Positions 12,130 to 20,856 of a stretch of 64,000 bases of DNA are shown piece by piece. This DNA is from Phlebopus portentosus (Eukaryota > Basidiomycota > Agaricomycetes > Boletales > Boletinellaceae). The notes under the pieces are model-generated. The model worked only from the letters and a program-made list of their open reading frames with translations. It was not told the DNA's origin and searched no databases. Every line of letters begins with the position of its first letter. Positions within the stretch are counted from its first letter, which is position 1. The position numbers and the translations under genes were made by a program. The stretch is from the NCBI GenBank assembly GCA_037892935.1, contig JAYXKI010000015.1:248001-312000 (forward strand). Reading direction: 5' to 3'.

Positions 12130-12590
12130 TGTAAGGACTCGAACATTTTCCTTTTTACTTTCTTATGTCATCTTCTATTTTAATTTTCTTTTCTTTTCTT
12201 TTATTTTCTTATTAACGATTACTCATCCATTTACTGGAACCTTCCATCATTTTTCATAATGCTCACTAATCACTCCACTCCTTTGACATGTGACTTCTTA
12301 TTAGAGTAGACCTTTCCCACACTCAAAGTCTATATAAGTAGATAGTTTGACTCTTTCGTTTCCTTGTCTTTCTATTCTACTTACCTTCACTTCGACATAG
12401 GTATCTACTCTTGTATTAATAGTTTATTGTATTCTACTTACCTTCACTTTGACATAGTGTTTGATGGTCTGGACTTAAGCCCTGTCTTAGCTGTCTTGAC
12501 CTGAGCAACGTTTTCAAGTTTAACTCGATTATGCTTATTTGTTGTTGTGTAAGCTTACCTCGACTCAGCCTCTGAGCTGTCTGCCTAACA
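12130..12590 (+). repeat. 3' LTR of element C (461 bp)
   Basis: It begins TGTAAGGACTC after a G-rich polypurine tract (about 12,117-12,129) and ends CTGCCTAACA. The TATA box and R-region repeats are still visible. Confidence 0.9.
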
Positions 12591-12599
12591 TTAAGGCCC

Positions 12600-14572
12600 T
12601 CAGGGTGAGCATGGTGCATAACATTCAGATGCATTTTTTGCTAATGCTGCCTTACTCCTAGTACAAGGGAAGCCATCAGGCTGTCACTGTCTGCAGGGAC
12701 CTTGATAATATTTGCTCTGCTATCACACACGGATTCATGCAGCTTATGCCTGATCGCTTCATGTGTAACAGACTTCTCGATTGTAATGATCCACTTTACT
12801 ATTTAGTGATATAGTGGAAGTTTACTGACAGTCTTTTTGAAGAGTGGAAGTCATTTTACCAGTCTGAACTGGGTGGCATGAGTCAGATAGATTACGCCCT
12901 CAAGTGTATGCCCCACCCTGCAGATCAGAAATATATAGATTTTATTGGCTATACAATCCTAGACCAGCTCAGACCCATGATAGCTTGTGATGAGGGACGT
13001 CGTATGCTGCATAAAAGTGGGGAATATATACTTGTGAGACAATTGAAGTTCTTCATGCCAGTATTTATATGGGCCTACATGGAGGCAAAGAAGACTATGA
13101 TCCAAGATAGCAAGTAGGTGTGATACCATGAGGAGCAAGACAACTACTATCAACATTGGTTCGAAGCCCTGCAGAACCCCAAAATGACTTTTGCCCAGGT
13201 GCTCAATCACTTCAAAAATGTGACTGTGCCCAAGGAGCAGAGGGATGAAGGTGGCATTCAAGACAAACTTGTTCTTGGAACGGTGCTACAGTTATGACAG
13301 AGCTCTTCTTAGTATGTATGGTTAGACAATTTGAAATCTTCATAGGAGAAGCAGTTGGGAGATGGAGGACAAGCACAAAAGTGAAAGGCAGATGATGATG
13401 GTGATGCATATAGAGGTCCATGACCTTGAATCAACCTCAACATGTTTATCTCAATCCATAGTTATACTGCCGAAGGGCTCAAGAGAGCTCATTTGATTTA
13501 TCTGGATGCAGGCCCACCCTCTCAAAATACTGGTAAGCCCTCCACCCCCTTTCTCATGAGCAGATTCTAACCTCCAGTAATAAACATTCCACCTATCACG
13601 CTTCTTCAAAAAAGCTGGAGGAAAATTTGGAGGCAAAGAAAGTTACTATCAAGAGACTCGACAAATCCAAGAAAGAATTCAAAATGTACTGAAAGTGTCT
13701 TCATATACTCCTTTCCAACACCAAATTTCATCTTGCAGCAACCGACCCATTGGCATTGAGAAGTGCGTTAAACCATCTAGTACATGCCAGGTGCCCATAT
13801 GATAAGGATTACGAGGAGAGCTTACAAGACATCGTGCAGTTGTTTAAGATGGCTCAGCAGGGCCTCATTGTAAGGACTTGAACATTTTCCTTTTAATTTT
13901 TCTTATGTCATCTTCTATTTTAATTTTCTTTTCCTTTTCTTTTATTTTCTTACTAATGATTACTCATTCATTTATCAGAACCTTCCATCATTTTCCACAA
14001 TGCTCACTAATCACTCCACTCCTTTGTCATGTGACTCCCTAATAGAGTAGACCTTTCCTATGAAGTGCTATGTATATAAGTAGCTAGTTGACTTCCTAAT
14101 CTCCCATCTTACTATTCTACTTACCATCACGACAACTTAGTGTTTGATAGTCTGGTCTTAAGTCTCATCTTAGCTGTTTTGATCTGAATGACATATTCAA
14201 GATTATCTTATTTACACTTATTTGTTATTATATTGGCCGGTCTCGATTCAGCCTCTGAGCCGTCCGCCTAATACTCATTGCTGATACTTCGCTGTTGAAG
14301 GGATTCTCTAACTTACTGGAAGATGAAAAAGAAACCCAACATACCGAGGAACTCCAAGAGGCATATATGCTTCTTATAAAGGACAATTACTTAGATAAGG
14401 ACAGCATGTCACTGGAGAAAGCAATTGATTTGTTCATCAAAGCAGAGTTGGAGGTTGGAAAAGGAATGACATATATGGATAGTGCTATTCTGTTAAAATG
14501 GTTGGATTCAGTTAAGCCTGTTCAGATGAATCAGGAGCCAGAAATGATGGGTTCAAAGGCGAAGGTGGCATG
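12600..14572 (+). pseudogene. Decayed unrecognised gene, interrupted by a solo LTR
   Basis: A long plus-strand coding frame can be followed with stops: about 12,697-13,290 (helix-rich; MSQIDYALKCMPHPADQKY is part of it), then 13,600-13,868, and after the solo LTR (13,869-14,273) to the stop at 14,571-14,573. If the LTR and one copy of CTCAT are ignored, the frame runs straight across the insertion point. The stops seen (for example TGA at about 13,689 in a context suggesting TGG) fit the same transition decay as the nearby elements. The charged, helical composition suggests a coiled-coil protein, but I recognise no family. It could be a host gene or the product of another mobile element. Confidence 0.55.
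13869..14273 (+). repeat. Solo LTR of the gypsy family (405 bp) with CTCAT duplication
   Basis: It starts TGTAAGGACTTG and ends GCCTAATA (decayed CCTAACA). The flanks 13,864-13,868 and 14,274-14,278 are both CTCAT. It has no internal element sequence, so it is the product of LTR-LTR recombination. It lacks the stretch that carries the self-primer in the other copies. Confidence 0.93.
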
Positions 14573-14667
14573 AGTTGGGCCAGGGTCCATCCAGCCTTGC
14601 TTTATAGTCAGAGGCTGAAAGTACTATGGACTATGGACTGGACAATTGCTTGCCCTCCATGGGCGGA

Positions 14668-14672
14668 ATTAT
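14668..14672. other. Target-site duplication of element D (left copy)
   Basis: ATTAT precedes the LTR and is repeated exactly at 21,278-21,282. Five bases is normal for Ty3/gypsy integrases. Confidence 0.95.
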
Positions 14673-14873
14673 TGTAAGGACTCGAACATTTTCCTTTTCT
14701 TTTCTTATGTCATCACTCATTTTAATATTCTTTTTCCTTTTCTTTTATTTTTTCTTATGCGCTTATTCATCCAATTGCCGGAACATTCCACAACGTTCTA
14801 TCACGCTCACTAATCATCTCATTCCTTGTCATGTGACTTCCTAATAGAGTAGACCTTTCCCGCGCTCAAAGTC

Positions 14874-14880
14874 TATATAA
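14874..14880 (+). promoter_or_regulatory. TATA box of the element D LTR promoter
   Basis: TATATAA lies 28 bases upstream of the self-primer sequence at 14,908, which is the right distance for that sequence to be the 5' end of the transcript. The box is conserved in the LTRs of A, B and C. Confidence 0.75.
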
Positions 14881-14907
14881 GTAGATAGTTTGACTCTTTC
14901 GTTCCTT

Positions 14908-14918
14908 GTCTTTCTATT
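14908..14918 (+). other. Self-primer sequence at the predicted 5' end of the D transcript
   Basis: GTCTTTCTATT is the exact reverse complement of the 11 bases at 15,095-15,105. In Tf1 and related fungal and vertebrate chromoviruses the first 11 nt of the RNA fold back onto the PBS and prime minus-strand synthesis. The position relative to TATA and the length of 11 nt fit this. The match and position are seen; the mechanism is by analogy. Confidence 0.75.
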
Positions 14919-15094
14919 CTACTTACCTTCACTGCGACATAAGTATCTACTCTTGTATTATTAGTTTGCTGAAATCTACTTACCTTCACTGCGACATAGC
15001 GTGCGTATAGCCCGGCAACTCGCGTTTAGCCAGTTGTTTGTTGTTTGTGTTGGCCGCCTCGAGATCGACGCCCGTTAGTCTCGCCGCCTAACAT

Positions 15095-15105
15095 AATAGA
15101 AAGAC
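15095..15105 (+). other. Primer-binding site of element D
   Basis: AATAGAAAGAC, one base after the LTR. It does not resemble a tRNA 3' end (no TGG at its start) but pairs perfectly with 14,908-14,918. It is conserved in A and B. Confidence 0.75.
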
Positions 15106-15419
15106 CTACTCTCAAACCCGTGGTTTAACCACTCGTTTGTCGCTACTCCACGCAGGAGACACATCGACGGTCAACGACCGCGCCCATCCCGGATTTATCC
15201 GAGCAACCCCTATCTTGCCCGTCAAGGTCCGACTGACTTTGACGTGTCCCGATAGTTCCCGAAAACAATCAATCAATCCTCCAATCGTGGCGCTCCGAAT
15301 CACTCTTCTGTGGAACTCGCATCAGACGTTCTCGTGGGTGACTCATAGAGTCCAATCATCATCAAGCATCTCGTTCATCATCTACCTCGGTGCCTTCCGA
15401 CTAGTCATCAATTTCAAAG

Positions 15420-16943
15420 ACGAGCCGGTCATCCGAAGTCGGTCCCGTCCGAACACCGTACCGATCCCCGTTCCACCCCCGGCCTATCAAGGTGGATCTA
15501 ACTGACGACCAGCGGGCGGCTCTCCCGACAAACTGTAGGTGGAGCGCGTCACGAGGACATCACATTGTCAAGTCAGGTGATCAAATCTTTACTGCCTGGT
15601 GGGACGAGAACGCGAAGAAGTGGTACTCTGACAGAGAAGGAAAGTCGCTTTATTGGCGAGCAAAGCGAGAGGGAGACATAGACGATCCTGCACCCCCTAC
15701 CCCCACGCGATCAACGGCTCCTTTACCAGGGCCATCAACATCGACAGGCCAGACGTCAGCTCCACCTATAGCACCTTCGTTGTCTTTCACTGAACCACGA
15801 GAACCTGCTCCGCTCGTGCCAACAGACGAAGAAGAGGAGGACGAAGAAGAAGAGCAAGAGATGTCGTTGTCGAAAGAGTCAATAACGGACCTTGCTACGG
15901 CGATCGCGCTAGCGCTCCAGGCAGCAGGAGAAGGCACAGGCCAAGGATCAAAGTCAAACAAGGTTCATATCGCCAAGCCCCGAGATTTCGATGGCGAGCA
16001 CGGATATGTCGACTTCAAACGAGAGCTGCGCCTGTATGTCTATGCATCGGAGTCGGAGTTTAGGACAAGCAAAGCAAAGATCATGTTCGCTCTGTCGTAT
16101 ATGAAGAGCGGTGCTGCGGCGAGCTGGGCGGAAAGCTACACGAGTGGTGCAATTGACGAACATGGTAGGATAGCATTCAAGGACACTTGGGACGCTTTCC
16201 TAAAGAAGCTCGATACCTCGTTCGATGACCCGGCCCGGTCTCAAAAAGCATTTGAACGACTCGACGCGATGTATCAGGGCGATCTCAATGCAGATGAATT
16301 CTTCAACAAGTTTGACATTTGCCGAGTGGATGCTGGACTGGCCACGGAGGCTCACGACGAATGGCTGATGAGTCGCCTCAAGAGGGCTCTGAACCCGAAG
16401 GTGGTCGAAGGTATCATGCGTTTACCCAATGAGCCAACGACGTACGAAGAATTCAAGAAGGCGGCGGTCAAGGTTGACAGGGTTGAGCGCCAGATCAGAG
16501 ATCTGATGGCTGAACGCCGGAGGAAGACGATCAGCTCGACGATGATGAAACCAGCGCCACAACCATTGAAACGTCCGGCACCACCTCAACAAGCAGCTCG
16601 CCCCTTTGCTCCACCCGTCCAAGATCGTCGTGATGCCACTGGAGTAACATATGGAGGCTTAGGCCAGCCGATGGACGTGATGATGAACCAGGCGCGCCGT
16701 ACACGCGCTTGCTATAAGTGTGGTCAGGTAGGCCACTACATCCGGGAATGCCCTCGAGGCCGTGAAGCAATACGTGCAATCATTGCGGCCTTCGTTCCAG
16801 CAGACAGAAAGGCGCTCTTCGAGGAACTCGGCCAAGCCAAGGAATCCTCCTTCGAAGAGGTCGACGACGTCGATGTACGAGCGGTACCCGCTGATTTGGA
16901 AGAACTCGTAGAAGGCGAGGGTTTTCCGGAAGACCAGACGTAG
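15420..16943 (+). CDS. gag: gag of element D, probable non-AUG (ACG) start
   Basis: Gag forms the particle and binds the RNA. The frame opens after a TAG at 15,402-15,404. The codon aligned with the ATG that starts gag in copies A and B is ACG here (15,420-15,422, A at -3). Later candidates are a GTG at 15,492 in strong context and the first in-frame ATG at 15,861. From the ACG the product would be 507 residues: a conserved N-terminal segment, an acidic D/E run near residue 140, the capsid-like region and a CCHC zinc knuckle (CYKCGQVGHYIREC, about residues 431-444). It ends at TAG 16,941-16,943, overlapping pol by 49 bases. No ATG in any frame precedes 15,861 in the predicted transcript. The true start is inferred. 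Confidence 0.85.
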   Translation, partial: TSRSSEVGPVRTPYRSPFHPRPIKVDLTDDQRAALPTNCRWSASRGHHIVKSGDQIFTAWWDENAKKWYSDREGKSLYWRAKREGDIDDPAPPTPTRSTAPLPGPSTSTGQTSAPPIAPSLSFTEPREPAPLVPTDEEEEDEEEEQEMSLSKESITDLATAIALALQAAGEGTGQGSKSNKVHIAKPRDFDGEHGYVDFKRELRLYVYASESEFRTSKAKIMFALSYMKSGAAASWAESYTSGAIDEHGRIAFKDTWDAFLKKLDTSFDDPARSQKAFERLDAMYQGDLNADEFFNKFDICRVDAGLATEAHDEWLMSRLKRALNPKVVEGIMRLPNEPTTYEEFKKAAVKVDRVERQIRDLMAERRRKTISSTMMKPAPQPLKRPAPPQQAARPFAPPVQDRRDATGVTYGGLGQPMDVMMNQARRTRACYKCGQVGHYIRECPRGREAIRAIIAAFVPADRKALFEELGQAKESSFEEVDDVDVRAVPADLEELVEGEGFPEDQT

Positions 16944-16961
16944 ACGTCGGAACGACTGGTC
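16919..16961 (+). promoter_or_regulatory. Programmed -1 ribosomal frameshift signal (GGGTTTT plus stem)
   Basis: In the gag frame the sequence reads G GGT TTT (16,919-16,925), the X XXY YYZ pattern for a -1 slip. The slip joins gag to the pol frame, which is open from 16,895. Six bases downstream a stem can form between GACCAG (16,932-16,937) and CTGGTC (16,956-16,961). Copy B keeps the heptamer and both arms while the loop has changed. A pseudoknot was not worked out. Confidence 0.7.
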
Positions 16962-19900
16962 GATCGCCTAAAGGATTCTTTTCGTCGGACTCGTTAAAAT
17001 ATAATCGTCCTGTTGTACAATACCAAGATGCGAATATCAGTGACGTTTTCACCCTTCGAAAACTCCTTACCGACGTAATACCTGATGAACCTGAAGCGGA
17101 CGACGATGACTTCGACGTCTACACAGATTTGTTGGTTAGAAAAGTGAATGCGCAAGCAGGCAATTCGAACGCGCTTAGTGTGGAAGAGCGGAATCAAACC
17201 GCTATAAAAAATGAGGTTGAGGCGGAAGCGCCTTACCGCGAGAACGTTGTTGCTCAGGCGAACGATACTGAAGCAGTATGGGATGTGGTTGGCAGACGCG
17301 CGGCTGAGGTATGGCGCGAGGGCATAGTGAACGCAGATCAATTCATCCGGAGGGCGGGAGGAAAGGAGTTGGACGCTTTCGTTAGCATCGTACATCCAAA
17401 GATAGCGGGCAATGATGAAGTAGATTTGTCAAACCCGCTACTCGAAGAGGAAAACTTCATCGATGCTCATGCGCTAATTGACTCGGGATGCACGGGTTCA
17501 TGTATCGATGAGGGCTTTGTCAAACGATACGGTTTCCCCACCCAAAGGTACATTCGGCCTAGACCAGTCTTCAATGCTGACGGAACAAGCAATGAGGCGG
17601 GATTGATCAAGGAATATGTAGTCGTACGAATGTTCTTTGGGAAACACGAAGAGGAGATACGACTGGCGGTGACATCCTTAGCATCGAGCAACATCTTCCT
17701 CGGACATGACTGGTTGACAAAGCACAATCCTGAGATCGACTGGAGGTCAGGAACAGTCAAGTTCACGCGTTGCCCTGACGAATGTGAGTCGTCACTACCG
17801 AGTGAGGAGATAGACGAAGAATTTGTGAGGAATGTGCAGATGAAGGAAGCGGCGAAGTGGCCACCTTATCTGGAAGAATACGCAGACGTCTTTAGTGAAG
17901 AATCGTTTGAACGCCTACCAAACCATCGAACGTGGGACCATGCTATCGACTTGAAGCCAGATTTTAAGCCTAGCGATTGCAAGGTTTACCCATTGTCGCC
18001 GAAAGAACAAGAGGCAATGAAGGAGTTCATCGAAGAGAACCTAGCATCAGGGCGCATCCGACAGTCGAAATCCCCGATGGCATCTCCGTTCTTCTTTATT
18101 AAGAAGGAAGATGGGAGCCTACGAGCAATCCAAGACTATCGAAAGCTTAACGAAGGAATGGTTAAGAACAAATACCCGTTGCCATTGATAAATGAGCTCA
18201 TCGATAAGGTCAAGGATGCGAAATACATCACGAAGCTCGACGTTCGCTGGGGATATTACAACATTCGGATTCGCGAGGGCGATGAGTGGAAGGCGGCGTT
18301 TAGGACGAATTTAGGCTTATTCGAACCAACGGTCATGTTTTTCGGATTATGCAATGCGCCGGCGACATTCCAAGGTTTCATGAACGATATCTTTCGAGAA
18401 ATGATCCATGAGGGTATCGTCATCATTTACCTCGACGACATCCTCATTTTCTCGAACGATTTGGAAGAACATCGCCAACGCACCAAACGAGTCTTTGAGA
18501 TCCTGCGTAAAAATGGACTTTTCCTGAAGCCACAGAAATGTGAGTTCGAGGTTGATACAGTTAAATATCTCGGACACATCATCAGTAATGGCGAGGTTCG
18601 AATGGACCCGAAAAAGACAACAGCGGTTCAGGAGTGGCCAATCCCGCGAAACATTCACGAACTGCAACAATTCCTGGGACTAGGGAATTGGTTGCGACGA
18701 TTCGTAAAGGACTATAGCTCTGTCGTTAAACCCCTGACGACGCTGACGGGTAAGGTGGAATGGAAGTGGGGAGAGGAGGAACAACGAGCTTTCGAAGAGT
18801 TGAAGGGTCGGTTGAGTAGTCCCCCGGTTCTAGCCATCCCGAACGAGGAGGGTCCTTTCCGGGTCGAAGCAGATGCGTCGGACTTTGCGTCTGGAGGAGT
18901 ACTCCTTCAGAAACAAGACGACAAGTGGAAAGTGATAGCCTATCGATCTTCGACCTTCTTAGAGGCTGAACGGAATTACGAGATCTATGACAAAGAGATG
19001 CTCGCAATCGTACAAGCCCTCAAGGAATGGCGACAGTACCTTCAAGGAGCCAAGAAACCCTTTGAAGTGTGGACTGATCACGCGAACCTGACATACTTCC
19101 GATCTCCTCAGAAGCTGAATCGTCGACAAGCTCGTTGGCGGCTCGATTTAGCCGAGTTTGACTTCATGCTGGTGCACAAGCCAGGGAAGACGCTAGGCAA
19201 GGCAGACATATTGTCGCGACGAGCAGACTACAACAAGGGCGAACGGGATAATGAAGGCGTCACGTTCATTAGAGATGAATGGCTGGTCAGAGGAACGGTG
19301 GAGACGTCAAGGGATGTGCTGATTGAAAAGATTCGAAAGGCACAAGCAGAGGTGAACGAGGAAGAGAGACCGACGAACTTAGTGCTCGTAGATGGGTTGT
19401 GGAAAAAGGAGGTGACGGTTAAGCTCTCGATGACGAAGACGAAGAAGTTTCAAAACATTTTCATACCGACGAGTGTGAGGGAGGAAGTGATGAGGGAGTG
19501 TCACGACTCGACATTGGCAGGCCACCCAGGAGCGAACAAAACCGTTGCGCTAGCGAACAGGAGTTTCTGGTGGCCTAACATGTACGTCGACGTCAGAAAA
19601 TATGTGCGAGGATGCGATCGTTGTCAGCGAACGAAGGCCCTCAGAATGACAAGGGCAAAGGTTTTGCACCCTAACGAGGTACCGGAGGCGCCCTGGCAAG
19701 TTGTCACGGTCGACCTGATCGGAGAGTTGCCGGAGTCAAATGGATTCAATGCGATTTGTGTGGTAGTCGATCGCTTTAGCAAACAAATCCATGCGATACC
19801 AACGACGACAAAATTGACGGCAGAAGGAATGGCCAGAATTTATAGGGACCATGTCTTCCGGTTGCACGGCTTACCTCGAAAGATCATCCACGACCGAGGA

Positions 19901-20566
19901 GTACAGTTCGATGCGAAGATGATGAGGGAGTTGTACAAACTCCTTCACATCGAAGGCAATCCGTCAACGGCGTACCACCCTCAAACGGACGGACAGACAG
20001 AACGAGTTAATCAAGAACTCGAACAGTACCTTCGACTATACGTCAATCATCGACAATCAGACTGGGCAGACTGGCTAGCTCTCGCAGAGTTTGCGCACAA
20101 CAATCGTGAACATTCGGCGACCAAACTATCACCCTTCTTCGTCAACACGGGACAACACCCTTCAGGCTTCACGGGCATTGGAACGACTTCGTCCAATCTA
20201 TCGGCAGAAGAGTTTGCCAAACATGTCAAGGGAATACACGAACTCGCTCAGGCCAATCTGACCCAGGCCAATGAAGACATGAAGCGCTTTTACGATCGTC
20301 ACGCCGGGAAATCGATAGTCTATGAGATGGGACAAAAGGTCTTCTTAGATGGTCGAAACATAAAGACGATCCGACCAACGAAGAAGATGGATGACAAATG
20401 GTTTGGCCCATTCGAGGTTATGGAAAGGGTGGGCGCGAGCGCATATAAGCTAAAGATCCCGAAGACATGGAAACACGTTCACCCCGTCTTTAACGAGATC
20501 CTGCTCAAACCGGCCGTTCAACGTCTTTCGAATCACAAAAGAAGCCGCCTCCACCCCCACCAGTGA
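16925..20566 (+). CDS. pol: pol of element D: protease, reverse transcriptase, RNase H, integrase
   Basis: Expressed by -1 frameshift from gag, it supplies the enzymes for copying and integrating the element. Domains in order: aspartic protease with IDSGCTGS (about 17,475); RT with YLDDILIFS (18,429); RNase H beginning around DASDFASGG (18,873); integrase zinc finger H-H-C-C (about 19,500-19,630); and core with D in VDLIGELPE, D in HDRGVQFD and E in GQTERVN. All catalytic residues I can check are present. The frame is uninterrupted for more than 1,200 codons. It ends at 20,566 in an out-of-frame tail because one base is missing near 20,520 relative to copies B and C, where integrase reads into the chromodomain. 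Confidence 0.93.
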   Translation, partial: SGRPDVDVGTTGRSPKGFFSSDSLKYNRPVVQYQDANISDVFTLRKLLTDVIPDEPEADDDDFDVYTDLLVRKVNAQAGNSNALSVEERNQTAIKNEVEAEAPYRENVVAQANDTEAVWDVVGRRAAEVWREGIVNADQFIRRAGGKELDAFVSIVHPKIAGNDEVDLSNPLLEEENFIDAHALIDSGCTGSCIDEGFVKRYGFPTQRYIRPRPVFNADGTSNEAGLIKEYVVVRMFFGKHEEEIRLAVTSLASSNIFLGHDWLTKHNPEIDWRSGTVKFTRCPDECESSLPSEEIDEEFVRNVQMKEAAKWPPYLEEYADVFSEESFERLPNHRTWDHAIDLKPDFKPSDCKVYPLSPKEQEAMKEFIEENLASGRIRQSKSPMASPFFFIKKEDGSLRAIQDYRKLNEGMVKNKYPLPLINELIDKVKDAKYITKLDVRWGYYNIRIREGDEWKAAFRTNLGLFEPTVMFFGLCNAPATFQGFMNDIFREMIHEGIVIIYLDDILIFSNDLEEHRQRTKRVFEILRKNGLFLKPQKCEFEVDTVKYLGHIISNGEVRMDPKKTTAVQEWPIPRNIHELQQFLGLGNWLRRFVKDYSSVVKPLTTLTGKVEWKWGEEEQRAFEELKGRLSSPPVLAIPNEEGPFRVEADASDFASGGVLLQKQDDKWKVIAYRSSTFLEAERNYEIYDKEMLAIVQALKEWRQYLQGAKKPFEVWTDHANLTYFRSPQKLNRRQARWRLDLAEFDFMLVHKPGKTLGKADILSRRADYNKGERDNEGVTFIRDEWLVRGTVETSRDVLIEKIRKAQAEVNEEERPTNLVLVDGLWKKEVTVKLSMTKTKKFQNIFIPTSVREEVMRECHDSTLAGHPGANKTVALANRSFWWPNMYVDVRKYVRGCDRCQRTKALRMTRAKVLHPNEVPEAPWQVVTVDLIGELPESNGFNAICVVVDRFSKQIHAIPTTTKLTAEGMARIYRDHVFRLHGLPRKIIHDRGVQFDAKMMRELYKLLHIEGNPSTAYHPQTDGQTERVNQELEQYLRLYVNHRQSDWADWLALAEFAHNNREHSATKLSPFFVNTGQHPSGFTGIGTTSSNLSAEEFAKHVKGIHELAQANLTQANEDMKRFYDRHAGKSIVYEMGQKVFLDGRNIKTIRPTKKMDDKWFGPFEVMERVGASAYKLKIPKTWKHVHPVFNEILLKPAVQRLSNHKRSRLHPHQ

Positions 20567-20856
20567 TCATTGACGAACAAGAAGAGTACGAGGTTGAAGA
20601 AATACTCGACTCACGTCTACATCGAGGAAGGCTCCAGTTCTTGGTCAAGTGGGTTGGATATGAGGAAGCGACATGGCAGCCGGAATCCGACGTCAAGGAT
20701 AATGCACAGGAATCAATTCAAGAATTCTATCGCAAACATCCTGGAGCTCCACGAAAGTTAACAATACCTCGACAAAGCATGCGAGCACTGTATAGGTTCA
20801 CGTCGCCAGAAGGATTATGTGGTTGGTCGGGACGCCCAACCTTGAGAGGGGGGTGA
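20563..20856 (+). pseudogene. Chromodomain of element D, detached from pol by a frameshift
   Basis: This frame encodes EEYEVEEIL...LVKWVGYEEATWQPES, a classical integrase chromodomain that in chromoviruses guides insertion toward particular chromatin marks. It is in frame 1 whereas pol is in frame 2. Copies B and C have one more base just upstream (CCG against CG) and an in-frame fusion. It has no ATG of its own. It also lacks the stop found in B and runs up to the 3' LTR. It would only be translated after a second recoding event, so I treat it as broken. Confidence 0.75.
20844..20856 (+). other. Polypurine tract of element D
   Basis: GAGAGGGGGGTGA immediately precedes the 3' LTR and is the expected primer for plus-strand DNA. 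Confidence 0.8.

Larger units (their letters stand above)
9703..12590 (+). mobile_element. Ty3/gypsy element C, 3' part
   Basis: After element B the RT frame of C resumes and continues through RNase H, integrase, chromodomain and polypurine tract into a 3' LTR (12,130-12,590). The 5' part lies beyond the left edge of the window, interrupted there by element A. C is older than both insertions it carries. The bases after its LTR are TTAAG; the matching left flank is not in the window. Confidence 0.9.
14673..15093 (+). repeat. 5' LTR of element D (421 bp)
   Basis: Termini TGTAAGG...CCTAACA. It differs from the 3' LTR only by C/T in TATCACGCTC and A/G in ACATAAGTAT. A 24-nt block occurs twice in the R region (14,918-14,941 and 14,975-14,998). 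Confidence 0.97.

Noticed and set aside
15137..15505. Open frame of 122 codons in the leader of element D
   Set aside because: It has no ATG, overlaps the start of gag in another frame and shows no conserved protein in copies A or B. It is a by-product of the AUG-poor leader.
16892..17128. Independent start codon for pol of element D
   Set aside because: The open frame begins at TTG with no ATG nearby, whereas the slip heptamer joins gag and pol without any gap.
18347..18670. Minus-strand frames inside pol of element D
   Set aside because: They are antisense to highly conserved RT codons and have no independent support.
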